In this document: positions 53,040-62,152 of the stretch, piece after piece
Layout: each line of letters starts with the position of its first letter
Position numbering within the stretch: position 1 is the first letter of the stretch
DNA from: Niallia nealsonii
GTDB taxonomy: Bacteria; Bacillota; Bacilli; Bacillales; Cytobacillaceae
Assembly: GCF_002835805.1 (NCBI RefSeq)
Contig: NZ_PISE01000015.1
Coordinates: forward strand, 62,001 to 126,000
Direction of reading: 5' to 3'
Length of the DNA stretch: 64,000 bases
Position numbers and translations under genes: made by a program
The notes under the pieces: generated by a model
The model's database searches: none
What the model was told of the DNA's origin: nothing
The model's input: only the letters and a program-made list of their open reading frames with translations

Positions 53040-56000
53040 TTACAAAGCATTCCCATACATAGGTGATGGAAGCTTTGGATAAACTCTAAAAACATGTTGA
53101 AACACTATCTCTGCCTTAGTTTTTACATCCTCTTCTGTAAAGCTTTCTACAGGTAAACCTGTGTCTTCACTCCAAAGAAAATCATGAATAGCAGTACGGA
53201 CAGCATCCCTTGTTGCTTCTTTTTCTTTCCAATGGTCAATTTTTAATTTCTCTTCTTTAAGAGTCTTAAGCAACTCAATTGCAACCTTCTTAATATTTGT
53301 TATCTCTTCTTTGGATAGTTTTGTTTTCTTCAACAGATCAAAGATTGCAAGTTCCTCTTCGTTCAGGCCTTCTCGTACAGCTCTATTTTCCTCAGTACCA
53401 AGATCCTGTGCAAATTTTAATAGAACTTCAAAAGTCTTTTCAATTGTTAGTCTATCTTTTTCTTTATTATAATCTGATACAATTTTTTCATAGTGCCTTT
53501 GAAAATCAGTACGATCGAGATTTTGTGAAAGTAATCGACTAAGACGTAGTTCAATTGCTTGCTTTAAGTTCTGAACAGTTGTCTTCTTAGCAGGGCTTTG
53601 TTCAAATTCTTTCCGAAGACGGTCAAAATCAATATCTGCTATGTTATAAGGAGTTGAATCCTCTTGAATATTTATAGTTGTTGTTATAGCTTCATCAACA
53701 ACTTGATGCAGTTGACGAATAATATCTGTTATGTCTGCTTGATCTCTATCTTTTTGTAGGCTACGGTAAATAATATTAATAGCGTCATACTCTTTACGGT
53801 GATCATTAACACCCTTGATATTAAGGCAAGATTTGAATTTCTTAAATACCTCTCTACACATTACTTCAAAACGCTTACGTGTTTCATCATTTTCATTTGC
53901 AGCTTCTTTTGAAGCAAGTATAGCAGCATTTCGTTCAAATCCATTTTTTTCAATAATATTATCTAGTGATGCATTTCTATCTATTAGAAAGGTCCGGACA
54001 AATGCTATGGATTCAGCTAAATCTGCCAAGAGCTCCTCATCAGGTTTAGCTGGATCAGTGTCACCACCTTCATCTCCACGGCCACTATCCCCATGGCCAG
54101 CATAAGTAGCCAATGCAGCACGTAAATTCTTTAAGATCCCACAATAATCTACTATCATTCCATTATTTTTACCTTCATGTACTCTATTCGCTCTAGCGAT
54201 AGTCTGCATTAAAGTATGAGCCTTGAGTGGTTTATCGAGATATAGCGTTGACAGACTTGGTACATCAAAACCGGTAAGCCACATTGCACATACAATAGCT
54301 ATACGAAAAGGATGTTCCTCTTTCTTGAAAGCAGATTCTATATCAATCCGTTCACCATCATTGCTTTCAAAGCCTGATTTTATCAATTTTCGATGTGGAG
54401 TAATATCTAAATCCCACTTTTGAAATTTTGCTACTTCACCTTGTTCTTCACTAACAACAACCGCCATCTGGATTTCTTTCATCCATTCAATCTGTCGGCT
54501 TCGATACATATCTTCTTGTTGGTCTGCGGCTTCAGAAACTTTTGATTGAAGTTCTAAAATATATTCCTTCCAATACTTCTGAATTAAATTGAACATACGA
54601 ACACAAGTGATTTTGTCTATGCACACTAACATAGCTTTTCCTGTTTCCCAAGCTGTTGAATAATGAATAACAAAATCACGTGCCACTTGATCTAACCTTT
54701 TTTCTGCAGTAATGATGTGATAGTCTCGTTTAAGTTCTTTCTCTAATCTTAATTCAACATCAATATTCTCTGCTTCCAATTCCTCTAGTTTTTGAGCAAT
54801 CTTTTCATTTAATTCATTTGTAGCAATTCCTAGTTTGTCTCCACGAGCATCATAATAGAGTGGTACAGTTGCCTTATCCTCAACAGCACGTTGGAAATCG
54901 TAGGTTGAGATGTAATCCCCAAATACCTGGCGAGTTAACTCATCATTCTTAAAAAGGGGAGTACCAGTAAAACCAATATAACTTGCATTAGGAAGTGCAT
55001 TACGCATATTTAAAGCAAGGCGACCATATTGGGTACGGTGAGCTTCATCGCTTATCACAATAATATCTTCACGTTTGGAGTAGCCTTCATCTGGATCAAC
55101 ATCTTGGTTAAACTTCTGAATCAAGGTAAAAATATACGCTTTATGCTGTCCCAGCAATTCCTTTAAGTGATCCCCATCAGATGCACGGCATGGATCTCGA
55201 TCGTTGTCTACAAGGCCACAGCCTGAGAAGGTTTTATAAATTTGAGAGTCAAGGTCTTCCCGATCGGTACTTATTAAGAAGGTAAAATTACCGCCCAGTT
55301 TTCTATGAACCTTTCGTGTAAAAAAGACCATTGAGTAACTTTTACCCGACCCTTGAGTATGCCAGAAAACTCCTAATTTCCGCTGTAATTCATCTCGTTT
55401 TTCTACTGCCTTAACTGCTCGATTGACCCCTAGAAACTGGTGATTCTGAGCCAAGATTTTTACAGGTGAACCTTTGGATTCATCAAATAATATGAAATTC
55501 TCGAATAGATCAATTAAATTTTCCTTGTTACAAGTTCCTTTAAGAAGAGTCTCCATATCTACAACGCCTGGATCTTCTTCTTCAAGGCGTTTCCACTCAT
55601 GAAAGTGTTCAAAACGACTCGAAAAAGTACCAATTTTCGCATCATTACCGTTTGCTAGGATAATAAATGCATTATGATTAAATAAGTGAGGAATTGTATC
55701 CTTATAATCAGAAAGATTCTCCTCATATGCATGTCGTATATCCCGGCTAATTATTTTTAACTCCATAAATACTAGAGGAATACCATTAACAAAACCTACA
55801 ATGTCAGCTCTTCGACGATAGATTTCGCCTTGAACCCATAGTTCCCGAACACAAAGGAAATGATTCTTTAAAGGTTCCTTGAAATTAAATACTTTTAATC
55901 TTTCCCTTTTTAACTCACCGTTTTCATTACGAAAAGAAACTTGAACCCCATCCCTTAGTAAATTGTGCTTTTCAAGATTAGTAAGAAGCGTTGTTTGACT

Positions 56001-56249
56001 TGTGCTGTATTCTACAATCTGTCTTACAGCCTCGTTATAAGCAACTTCGGGGAAACCCGGATTAAATTCCTTTAATTTAATCCTTAAGTATCGTGTTAAT
56101 ACAACATCCCTATCGGACCCACGACCTAATGTGCCGTCAGTTCCAAATAATTCAGAATTATAGGCGAAAACTGACTCCCACCCAAGTTCATCTTGTAAGT
56201 AATCTGCCGTTGTCTGTTGGACGAGAGTATCTTCATTAAAGATACTCAT
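53040..56249 (-). CDS. hsdR: Type I restriction enzyme R subunit
   Basis: 1069-residue motor/nuclease subunit, standard length. N-terminal nuclease site includes GFVNGIPLVFMELK (near residue 158, ExK). Superfamily 2 helicase motifs: FWHTQGSGKSYSMVFFTRKV (Walker A, near 300), IISDEAHRTQYG (DEAH, near 388), YIGFTGTPLF (near 412) and MQTIARANRVHEGKNNG (near 695). It overlaps hsdS by four bases. With HsdM and HsdS it cleaves unmodified DNA at a distance from the recognition site after ATP-driven translocation. All parts appear intact. Confidence 0.95.
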   Translation of the reverse strand: MSIFNEDTLVQQTTADYLQDELGWESVFAYNSELFGTDGTLGRGSDRDVVLTRYLRIKLKEFNPGFPEVAYNEAVRQIVEYSTSQTTLLTNLEKHNLLRDGVQVSFRNENGELKRERLKVFNFKEPLKNHFLCVRELWVQGEIYRRRADIVGFVNGIPLVFMELKIISRDIRHAYEENLSDYKDTIPHLFNHNAFIILANGNDAKIGTFSSRFEHFHEWKRLEEEDPGVVDMETLLKGTCNKENLIDLFENFILFDESKGSPVKILAQNHQFLGVNRAVKAVEKRDELQRKLGVFWHTQGSGKSYSMVFFTRKVHRKLGGNFTFLISTDREDLDSQIYKTFSGCGLVDNDRDPCRASDGDHLKELLGQHKAYIFTLIQKFNQDVDPDEGYSKREDIIVISDEAHRTQYGRLALNMRNALPNASYIGFTGTPLFKNDELTRQVFGDYISTYDFQRAVEDKATVPLYYDARGDKLGIATNELNEKIAQKLEELEAENIDVELRLEKELKRDYHIITAEKRLDQVARDFVIHYSTAWETGKAMLVCIDKITCVRMFNLIQKYWKEYILELQSKVSEAADQQEDMYRSRQIEWMKEIQMAVVVSEEQGEVAKFQKWDLDITPHRKLIKSGFESNDGERIDIESAFKKEEHPFRIAIVCAMWLTGFDVPSLSTLYLDKPLKAHTLMQTIARANRVHEGKNNGMIVDYCGILKNLRAALATYAGHGDSGRGDEGGDTDPAKPDEELLADLAESIAFVRTFLIDRNASLDNIIEKNGFERNAAILASKEAANENDETRKRFEVMCREVFKKFKSCLNIKGVNDHRKEYDAINIIYRSLQKDRDQADITDIIRQLHQVVDEAITTTINIQEDSTPYNIADIDFDRLRKEFEQSPAKKTTVQNLKQAIELRLSRLLSQNLDRTDFQRHYEKIVSDYNKEKDRLTIEKTFEVLLKFAQDLGTEENRAVREGLNEEELAIFDLLKKTKLSKEEITNIKKVAIELLKTLKEEKLKIDHWKEKEATRDAVRTAIHDFLWSEDTGLPVESFTEEDVKTKAEIVFQHVFRVYPKLPSPMYGNAL

Positions 56250-57484
56250 ACAGATATTTCTCCTTTCATTAACCTTGGAAGTAATAAGCTTTGAGCTTTA
56301 TATAGCGCTTTATTTTGATCTAAAAGTGTTGATATCTCCTTTCTTAAAGGAATGATATATTCATCAAATAAGTTTAAAAGCGAACGTGGTGGTACATTTA
56401 GATTAAAATCAACTAATAGTTTAGCACTAGCACTTTTGCGTGTAGAACCTGTGCTGACTCCAGTTACAAATCCTTGGTAGGCAGAATCTAAAAGTGTATA
56501 AAACAAATAATAGCTACTCATTAGTTCCTTGTCTTTAATTTTCATTCGAACTAGATAAGAAGCAAAAACAGAGGGTATTTCCTTTTCAACAATACCTACT
56601 TTGCCGGGATCAGCCATACGAATAACAACAATATCACCGATATCTAGTTTGTATTTATCATAGTCCGTACTATTTATCTTACAATATGGAACAGAACTCC
56701 AATCAATGTAATTCACCTTATTAATGTCAGTTCCTCTTAAAAACTTCGGTCCAACAGGATCAGTTTGTGCAGTTTCAGTGAATCCATATTGGGTTGTAAC
56801 TAATTCAGATAAGTGCAAATTTCTCCATCCACCTGGTAATTCATTAATAAATTGGGTATTTTCATTACCTGGGAACCTTAAGTGAACAAACCACTCTTTG
56901 TATAGAAGACGGGCTGCATTATCAAGAAGTGTTATTCTCTTTGTATTATTTTCAATAAGATCATCGTATTTCGAAAGAAGATCAACAATTTTTTCTTGCG
57001 TTGGCAAATCAGGTAATTGGAATGAGATTCGCTTAATAACATCTTGATTTAAAGATGCCATAGTCGCCTTATTTGAACATTGATTAATCATCCATTGCTT
57101 GTGATTTTCAGTCATAATGAAATATGAAAAATACTGAGGATTTATTTCATCTGTCAGAAAACGCAATCGTATACAGTCAGACCCCTGCATCCAGCCATAT
57201 TCGTTTTCTGTCACAATTAAGTGACGATCCACAGCTCCCTTTCTACCGAAAACTATATCATTCCTTTGAAGAATGTGCTTCTTTAGACGATTAACTACAT
57301 GGTCAGGTACGAACTCTAATCTATCTTTACGTAAACTACCATATCCAATATTTCTTACGTTTATGACCGGAGTTCCCTCTTCAGTGTAATCGGATGCTTT
57401 TAATTGAGTACCAAATGGTCCTGTTTGAAGATCAATTTTTGAATCTACTACCAAATCACCTAAAGTAATGACTTTCCAACTCAT
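56246..57484 (-). CDS. hsdS: Type I restriction enzyme specificity subunit
   Basis: 412-residue specificity subunit with two target-recognition domains, each followed by a helical spacer: first TRD to about residue 150 with the spacer PDLPTQEKIVDLLSKYDDLI, second TRD about 200-370 with the end LFDEYIIPLRKEISTLLDQN. It sets the bipartite DNA recognition sequence, which cannot be read from the protein. Overlaps hsdM and hsdR by four bases each. Recombination in TRDs is a common source of variation in this gene. Confidence 0.92.
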   Translation of the reverse strand: MSWKVITLGDLVVDSKIDLQTGPFGTQLKASDYTEEGTPVINVRNIGYGSLRKDRLEFVPDHVVNRLKKHILQRNDIVFGRKGAVDRHLIVTENEYGWMQGSDCIRLRFLTDEINPQYFSYFIMTENHKQWMINQCSNKATMASLNQDVIKRISFQLPDLPTQEKIVDLLSKYDDLIENNTKRITLLDNAARLLYKEWFVHLRFPGNENTQFINELPGGWRNLHLSELVTTQYGFTETAQTDPVGPKFLRGTDINKVNYIDWSSVPYCKINSTDYDKYKLDIGDIVVIRMADPGKVGIVEKEIPSVFASYLVRMKIKDKELMSSYYLFYTLLDSAYQGFVTGVSTGSTRKSASAKLLVDFNLNVPPRSLLNLFDEYIIPLRKEISTLLDQNKALYKAQSLLLPRLMKGEISV

Positions 57485-59595
57485 AAACCTAACCTCTCAA
57501 AGTTTTTTTTAATCATTGCTGCTAATTCTGTTGCTTCTTCATTAAGACCTTCTATTTCAATGTGAATATTATTAATCTCCTCATCAAAATCAAAGTCATC
57601 ATCTTCTTTCTGTGGTGCTACCCCTACATATCTCCCTGGATTCAAACTCCAATCATTAGCTTCAATTTCTGTTCTGTTAACTAGTTTGACCAATCCGTCT
57701 ATATCACACAATTCCCCATCAGGAAAGTGGGTTGTCAGCCAAAATGCCTGCTTATGGAAGTAGCGAACTAATTTTAATTGATCTACAACTTTCTTCCAAT
57801 AACTTTCTAACTCTTTTCGAGTTTTTGAGATTTCACGTGTGTTCCAAAGATCATTCTCTTTCGCTTGTAATTCTTTTTCGCTTATATCGATAAGACGGCA
57901 TAGTAATTTGTAGAGATTTTCTACATGTTTAATAAGGTTTTTACTATCCTTCGATAAAGAAGTGAGTTCAACAGTTTTTTCGTTTAATGATTCATTATTA
58001 ATTTCACAATTTTTCCACTTAAATTGTTCATTTGTAATTTTTGAGAAAAATACATTTTTTTCCTTTTCAAATACTTGTAGCTCTCTTTCTAGTTCATTTA
58101 TTAATTCAAAGTGGATTGAATCCTTATTCAATGCTTTATGGAAAGGCGACATCATTTCAGTGAGATCTTTAATTAATTTTGCGTATATTGAAAGAATATC
58201 TATTGTCTGGTCATCTTCATCCTTATAATTGAAGCATTTCCAACCTTCAGAAATGGTAGATTCTATATAGTTATTAATGAGATTAAGAAATCTGTCCTTT
58301 TCTCCTCTATAAAGCCAAATAATAGAAAGAAGATTTTGAAGTTGCTCTGGGCTAAAATCGAAAATTTTACGAGTTATCTTTCTGTAGATATTCTTTGCAT
58401 CAATCATTAGTACTTTATCTTTATATTCCTCCGGCTTTGCTCGGTTCAGAAACCATAATTCACAAGGAACTGTTCTAGTGTAAAAAAAGTTTGATCTAAC
58501 AGCAACCATTATATCTACTGAACCCGTTTCAATAAGCTTTTGACGAACCTTTGCTTCGTCCCTCCCTGCACTTGAAGCCTGCGAAGACATAACAAAACCA
58601 GCGCGTCCAGTTTCATTTAGATAACTGTAAAAATAGCTAATCCAAAGATAGTTACCATTAGTAACTTTATCGTTTTTATTTACTCCCGGTAATCCAAAAG
58701 GTAGACGCATATCAGACTTTATTTTTTCTGCGTCTACTTCATCAACATTGAATGGGGGATTTGCCATTACATAATCAGCTTTTCCGACAAGTTGATGTGG
58801 ATCATCGTAATAAGTTATTGCCTTTTGGATGTCCCCCTCTAGCCCGTGAACGGCCAAATTCATTTTTGCCAATCGAATAGTGGTAGGGTTTTTTTCCAAC
58901 CCATAAAATGTAAGCCTCTCGGTAGGATTGGCATGAAGTCGCTCTAAAAAATGGGCACTTTGTACAAACATTCCGCCAGATCCACAGGCAGGGTCGAGGA
59001 TAACTCCATTATCTGGCTCTAATGCATTTGCAATAAAAGAAACCAATGATACTGGTGTAAAAAATTCTCCCCCATCATGTGCTCCCTGGTTGGCAAATTG
59101 AGTAAGAAAGTATTCATAAATACGTCCAAATATATCTCCTGATGCATTTTTTAATTCATCAGGGTTAAGGGTACGAAGAAGTTGCCCTAGTACTGCGTTA
59201 TCTAAATCCTGATATTCCGATTTCGGTAGTTGACCCTTTAATTGCTCGTAATCCTCTTCTATAGACTCCATCGCATCAATAATTGCCTTGGCTCGATCGT
59301 CTGCATCTGTAAGTGATACGAGGTTATCAAATTGTGCTTTTTCTTGTAGGAAGATTGACCCATTTTGTGAAAAATCCTCTTTAGTTAGTTCGCGTGTCTT
59401 ACCTCCACGTTTTGGTAAAGATGCTATTACTTCGTCTCTTACATTAAGAAATCTACTATAAGCATGGCGTAAAAAGATCAATCCCATAACAGGCATAAAA
59501 TACTCATTACTTGCATAATTAGAGTTAGAGCGAAGGGTGTCGGCAGCTCCCCACAGTCTCTTTTCTATTGCTTCTATATTTTCTAATTGTGACAT
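57481..59595 (-). CDS. hsdM: Type I restriction enzyme M subunit with long C-terminal extension
   Basis: 704-residue N6-adenine methyltransferase; many HsdM proteins are near 500-550. The SAM-binding motif is GVILDPACGSGGMFVQSAHF (near residue 200) and the catalytic motif ADYVMANPPFNVDE (near 275, NPPF). Residues ~430-650 form a Glu/Lys-rich helical, coiled-coil-like extension, as in the longer M subunits of one type I subclass. First gene of the hsdM-S-R operon. It protects host DNA and forms part of the restriction complex. Confidence 0.93.
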   Translation of the reverse strand: MSQLENIEAIEKRLWGAADTLRSNSNYASNEYFMPVMGLIFLRHAYSRFLNVRDEVIASLPKRGGKTRELTKEDFSQNGSIFLQEKAQFDNLVSLTDADDRAKAIIDAMESIEEDYEQLKGQLPKSEYQDLDNAVLGQLLRTLNPDELKNASGDIFGRIYEYFLTQFANQGAHDGGEFFTPVSLVSFIANALEPDNGVILDPACGSGGMFVQSAHFLERLHANPTERLTFYGLEKNPTTIRLAKMNLAVHGLEGDIQKAITYYDDPHQLVGKADYVMANPPFNVDEVDAEKIKSDMRLPFGLPGVNKNDKVTNGNYLWISYFYSYLNETGRAGFVMSSQASSAGRDEAKVRQKLIETGSVDIMVAVRSNFFYTRTVPCELWFLNRAKPEEYKDKVLMIDAKNIYRKITRKIFDFSPEQLQNLLSIIWLYRGEKDRFLNLINNYIESTISEGWKCFNYKDEDDQTIDILSIYAKLIKDLTEMMSPFHKALNKDSIHFELINELERELQVFEKEKNVFFSKITNEQFKWKNCEINNESLNEKTVELTSLSKDSKNLIKHVENLYKLLCRLIDISEKELQAKENDLWNTREISKTRKELESYWKKVVDQLKLVRYFHKQAFWLTTHFPDGELCDIDGLVKLVNRTEIEANDWSLNPGRYVGVAPQKEDDDFDFDEEINNIHIEIEGLNEEATELAAMIKKNFERLGL

Positions 59596-59716
59596 TGGTA
59601 ATCTCCTTTGATAGCTAATATAATTTATATTACCATATTATTGAAAATAGTGGTGTTGTAAGAAATAACCACCATGATTTTACCTAATTTTTACACTATA
59701 AGCTTATGGTAATTTC

Positions 59717-59752
59717 AAAAAAAAACTGTACCTATCTCCAGATACAGTTTTT
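59717..59752 (-). terminator. Terminator of rlmH, on the cassette side of the att site
   Basis: AAAAACTGTA (59721-59730) pairs with TACAGTTTTT (59743-59752), followed by a T run on the minus strand. It is about 20 bases past the rlmH stop, beyond the att core, so the cassette probably supplied it. Confidence 0.8.
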
Positions 59753-59760
59753 AAACTCAG

Positions 59761-59793
59761 AAAATTTCGCATTTACTTATGGTACGGTTCACC
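59761..59793 (-). repeat. rlmH-end att site, copy f (chromosomal)
   Basis: The genuine rlmH 3' end: GGT GAA CCG TAC CAT AAG TAA ATGCG on the minus strand. It is the reference for the five copies to the left. In staphylococci the same gene position is attB for SCC elements. Confidence 0.85.
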
Positions 59794-60252
59794 CCGATTA
59801 ATCCGAAACGCCCGGTAAACCTGTTCCACCAAAACAAGCCGCATCAACTGATGGGGGAATGTCATTTTGCTGAAGGAGAGCTTATCGTCTGCTCTTTTTA
59901 AAACATCATTGCTTAATCCTAAAGAACCGCCTATAATAAAAGCTACTTTGCTTTTTCCATATGTGGCGAGTTTATCTAGTGTTTCTGCTAGTTCTTCGGA
60001 GGATTTTTGTTTGCCTTCAATGGCCAGCGCGATAACATGGGCATCTTGAGAAATTTTTGCGAGGATTCGTTCACCCTCCTTATTTTTCACTTGTTCCATT
60101 TCTGCATTGCTTAGTATTTCTGGCGCCTTTTCATCGGGAACTTCGATGATTTCGATTTTAGAATAGCTTGATAATCGTTTTGTATATTCATCGATTCCTT
60201 GCTTTAAGTATTTTTCTTTTAGTTTTCCAACTGTAATAATGGAGATATTCAC
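59773..60252 (-). CDS. rlmH: 23S rRNA (pseudouridine1915-N3)-methyltransferase RlmH
   Basis: 159-residue SPOUT methyltransferase that methylates pseudouridine 1915 of 23S rRNA. Signature segments: [20 protein letters not shown] at the start, [20 protein letters not shown] (SAM-binding knot, near residue 100) and [19 protein letters not shown] at the C-terminus. The gene is intact, as expected when a cassette restores the end of the gene on insertion. It is the chromosomal anchor of the whole island. Confidence 0.97.
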   Translation of the reverse strand: MNISIITVGKLKEKYLKQGIDEYTKRLSSYSKIEIIEVPDEKAPEILSNAEMEQVKNKEGERILAKISQDAHVIALAIEGKQKSSEELAETLDKLATYGKSKVAFIIGGSLGLSNDVLKRADDKLSFSKMTFPHQLMRLVLVEQVYRAFRINRGEPYHK

Positions 60253-60277
60253 ATGTATTCCTCACTTTACAAACAAC

Positions 60278-60582
60278 TTATCCACATAACTTATCCACAT
60301 ATCCACATTTTAAATCCACATATAGTATGAAATCATTTGTTCGCTACCATATATATGGCGATATTCTTGCAATATTCACAGGTTGTTGATAACTTTTCCT
60401 CTTCTGAAATGTTTTCCAAAATAGGAAATGTCTCATGCTCATTTACTATCGTATCTATTGCTATATCAATATGTTCAGCACAACTATAAATCATTTTTTC
60501 TTCTCCTTTTTTACCTATAAATCTAATTTTTCAAAATATTCCTGTGGATAACCCTGTTTTTAACTTTTTTTAGTTATCCACA
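60278..60582. promoter_or_regulatory. DnaA-box cluster between rlmH and htrC
   Basis: Four perfect TTATCCACA boxes: plus strand at 60278-60286, 60291-60299 and 60574-60582, and minus strand at 60543-60551, with near matches around 60300-60320. In B. subtilis one of the oriC-proximal DnaA-box clusters that restrain replication initiation lies at yydA, which is rlmH. The position is conserved here. Confidence 0.8.
60333..60496 (-). pseudogene. CxxH/CxxC family small protein gene with two-base insertion
   Basis: From ATG 60496 (AAAGGAG site) the minus strand reads MIYSC and then leaves frame. Deleting one GT from the TGTGTG stretch gives MIYSCAEHIDIAIDTIVNEH and LSTTCEYCKNIAIYMVANK, matching the CxxH/CxxC protein family normally found beside rlmH in Bacillaceae (about 53 residues). 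The 164-base span is two bases more than 54 codons. It is either decayed or a sequencing error. Confidence 0.7.
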
Positions 60583-60725
60583 TCTCATCTTATCATTCTA
60601 TCTCAAAACTGCAACCATTCCTTTTAAAATTCTCTACTAAGTCCATATTCTCTTATTTATTTTTCCTTTTAATACTTTTTTTATAAAATTTTTTGTACAT
60701 TTATTTTATACTTCCTTCTAAATAG

Positions 60726-60755
60726 AAAACAGGAAGAACAAATTCTTCCTGTTTT
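60726..60755. terminator. Terminator of htrC
   Basis: AAAACAGGAAGAA / TTCTTCCTGTTTT, 13-bp perfect stem with a four-base loop, directly after the protease stop. Confidence 0.8.
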
Positions 60756-60758
60756 TGA

Positions 60759-61970
60759 TTATCGATTATCTTCAGATAACGTTAATTCCGCTGTCATCTG
60801 TTTTCCTTCACGATAATATTTTACTTTCAATTTATCGCCTATTTTTTTCTCGGTATACAAATGTTTTCGTAAATCAATTAAATCGCTGACTTTTTCTCCA
60901 TCAAGCTCAACAATAACATCTAATTCCTTTAATCCAGCTTTTGATGCTGGAGAATTTGGACTAACATCTTTAATTGCTACACCATCTGTCACGTTTTCTG
61001 GAAGCTTTAATGCCTCTTCTTGATAATATCCTGGAATATCGCTGACAGATTGAAGCTCTACTCCCATATATGGTCGTTTCACTTCACCGTACTTTTCTAA
61101 ATCTTGAATGATTGGTTCTGCTGAGTTAATTGGAATAGCAAGACCAATTCCTTCTACAGAGGATTCGGAAATTTTCATACTGTTAATGCCAATTAATTGA
61201 CCTGCAATATTAATTAATGCCCCTCCACTATTGCCAGGATTAATGGCAGCATCTGTCTGAATAACTTCTGACTGCCAATCAGTTACCCCATCTTCGTTAA
61301 TATCTACTGGTATCGTCCGCTGTAGTCCTGATACAATTCCTTGCGTGACAGAACCGGAGAATGTCATGCCAAGTGGGTTACCGATGGCGATAACAGGTTC
61401 ACCGGCCTTTAGCGTGTCGGAATTTCCAAACTCAGCAATTTTACTGACTTCTTTTGCATCTACTTCTACAACAGCAAGATCTGTCCATACATCAGCACCC
61501 ACTAGCTTTGCACTAATCTTTTTTCCATCCGATAAGGTTACCTCAAGTTCGCTTGCACCTACCACTACGTGATTGTTTGTAACAATATATGCTTTATCCC
61601 CATTTTTTTTGTAAATAACGCCAGATCCTGTACCTGCTTCCTGTGCAGAGGTATCTTCCCAAAAATTAGAGGCTTGAAGATTACTGATGCCAACTACTGC
61701 ATCAGCTGCCTTATCAACTGCTTTTGTTACATTGGTTTCTACATTTAAAGAAACATTCTTCGTATTTAAGTCCTTATCCTCTGTTATGGTAATATCATCA
61801 TCAGTTTGCTTTTCAGTCGATAAAATTCCATTATCGGAAAAACGGGTTACTATTAATAAAACAAGCAACGCACCTATAATGGCACCTATAAATCCCGAAA
61901 AGAAATAACCTTTTTTTCGTACTGGCTTTTCTCTTTGATTTCGGTATTCAAAATCCTCTTCATTTGCCAC
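60759..61970 (-). CDS. htrC: HtrA-type membrane serine protease (HtrC/YyxA)
   Basis: 403-residue membrane-anchored protease. Cytoplasmic basic N-terminus, one transmembrane helix GFIGAIIGALLVLLIVT (near residue 25), trypsin-like domain with His in IVTNNHVVVG (near 132), Asp in WTDLAVVEV (near 162) and Ser in INPGNSGGALI (near 245), then one PDZ domain (near 310-395). The catalytic triad is complete. It degrades or chaperones misfolded envelope proteins. Its place between walJ and rlmH matches the B. subtilis order. Confidence 0.93.
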   Translation of the reverse strand: MANEEDFEYRNQREKPVRKKGYFFSGFIGAIIGALLVLLIVTRFSDNGILSTEKQTDDDITITEDKDLNTKNVSLNVETNVTKAVDKAADAVVGISNLQASNFWEDTSAQEAGTGSGVIYKKNGDKAYIVTNNHVVVGASELEVTLSDGKKISAKLVGADVWTDLAVVEVDAKEVSKIAEFGNSDTLKAGEPVIAIGNPLGMTFSGSVTQGIVSGLQRTIPVDINEDGVTDWQSEVIQTDAAINPGNSGGALINIAGQLIGINSMKISESSVEGIGLAIPINSAEPIIQDLEKYGEVKRPYMGVELQSVSDIPGYYQEEALKLPENVTDGVAIKDVSPNSPASKAGLKELDVIVELDGEKVSDLIDLRKHLYTEKKIGDKLKVKYYREGKQMTAELTLSEDNR

Positions 61971-62110
61971 CTACACCATTCCTTCCTTTTAAAGAGCTAA
62001 AACATATGCTTTATTATGTAAATAAAAAGTCATTACATAAGTTCTTTATTTATTTTTCCTTATTTTTTTAAAAACAAACAAAATAACTGCTTTCTTTTAT
62101 AGAGAAAAAT

Positions 62111-62147
62111 AAAAAACGACCTAGAATAAATTTTCTGGCCGTCTTTT
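62111..62147 (-). terminator. Terminator of the wal operon distal to walJ
   Basis: Imperfect stem (GACGGCCAGAA / TCTAGGTCGTT on the minus strand) followed by a T run, just after the walJ stop. Confidence 0.65.
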
Positions 62148-62152
62148 TATAC

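Larger units (their letters stand above)
33741..59793. mobile_element. SCC-like cassette carrying ccrAB, type I R-M and McrBC
   Basis: A 26-kb segment bounded by the rlmH 3' end and its copy e. Contents from rlmH outward: hsdMSR, RadC-like, small genes, DUF960, RHH-like protein, ccrB/ccrA, helicase, small partner, polymerase, ArgR-like, mcrB/mcrC and a decayed nuclease group. Integration at the rlmH 3' end by paired large serine recombinases is the definition of SCC elements in staphylococci. No antibiotic-resistance gene was seen. Confidence 0.8.

Noticed and set aside
33741-59793. Antibiotic or metal resistance cargo in the SCC-like cassette
   Set aside because: No mec, resistance or efflux genes are present among the ORFs.
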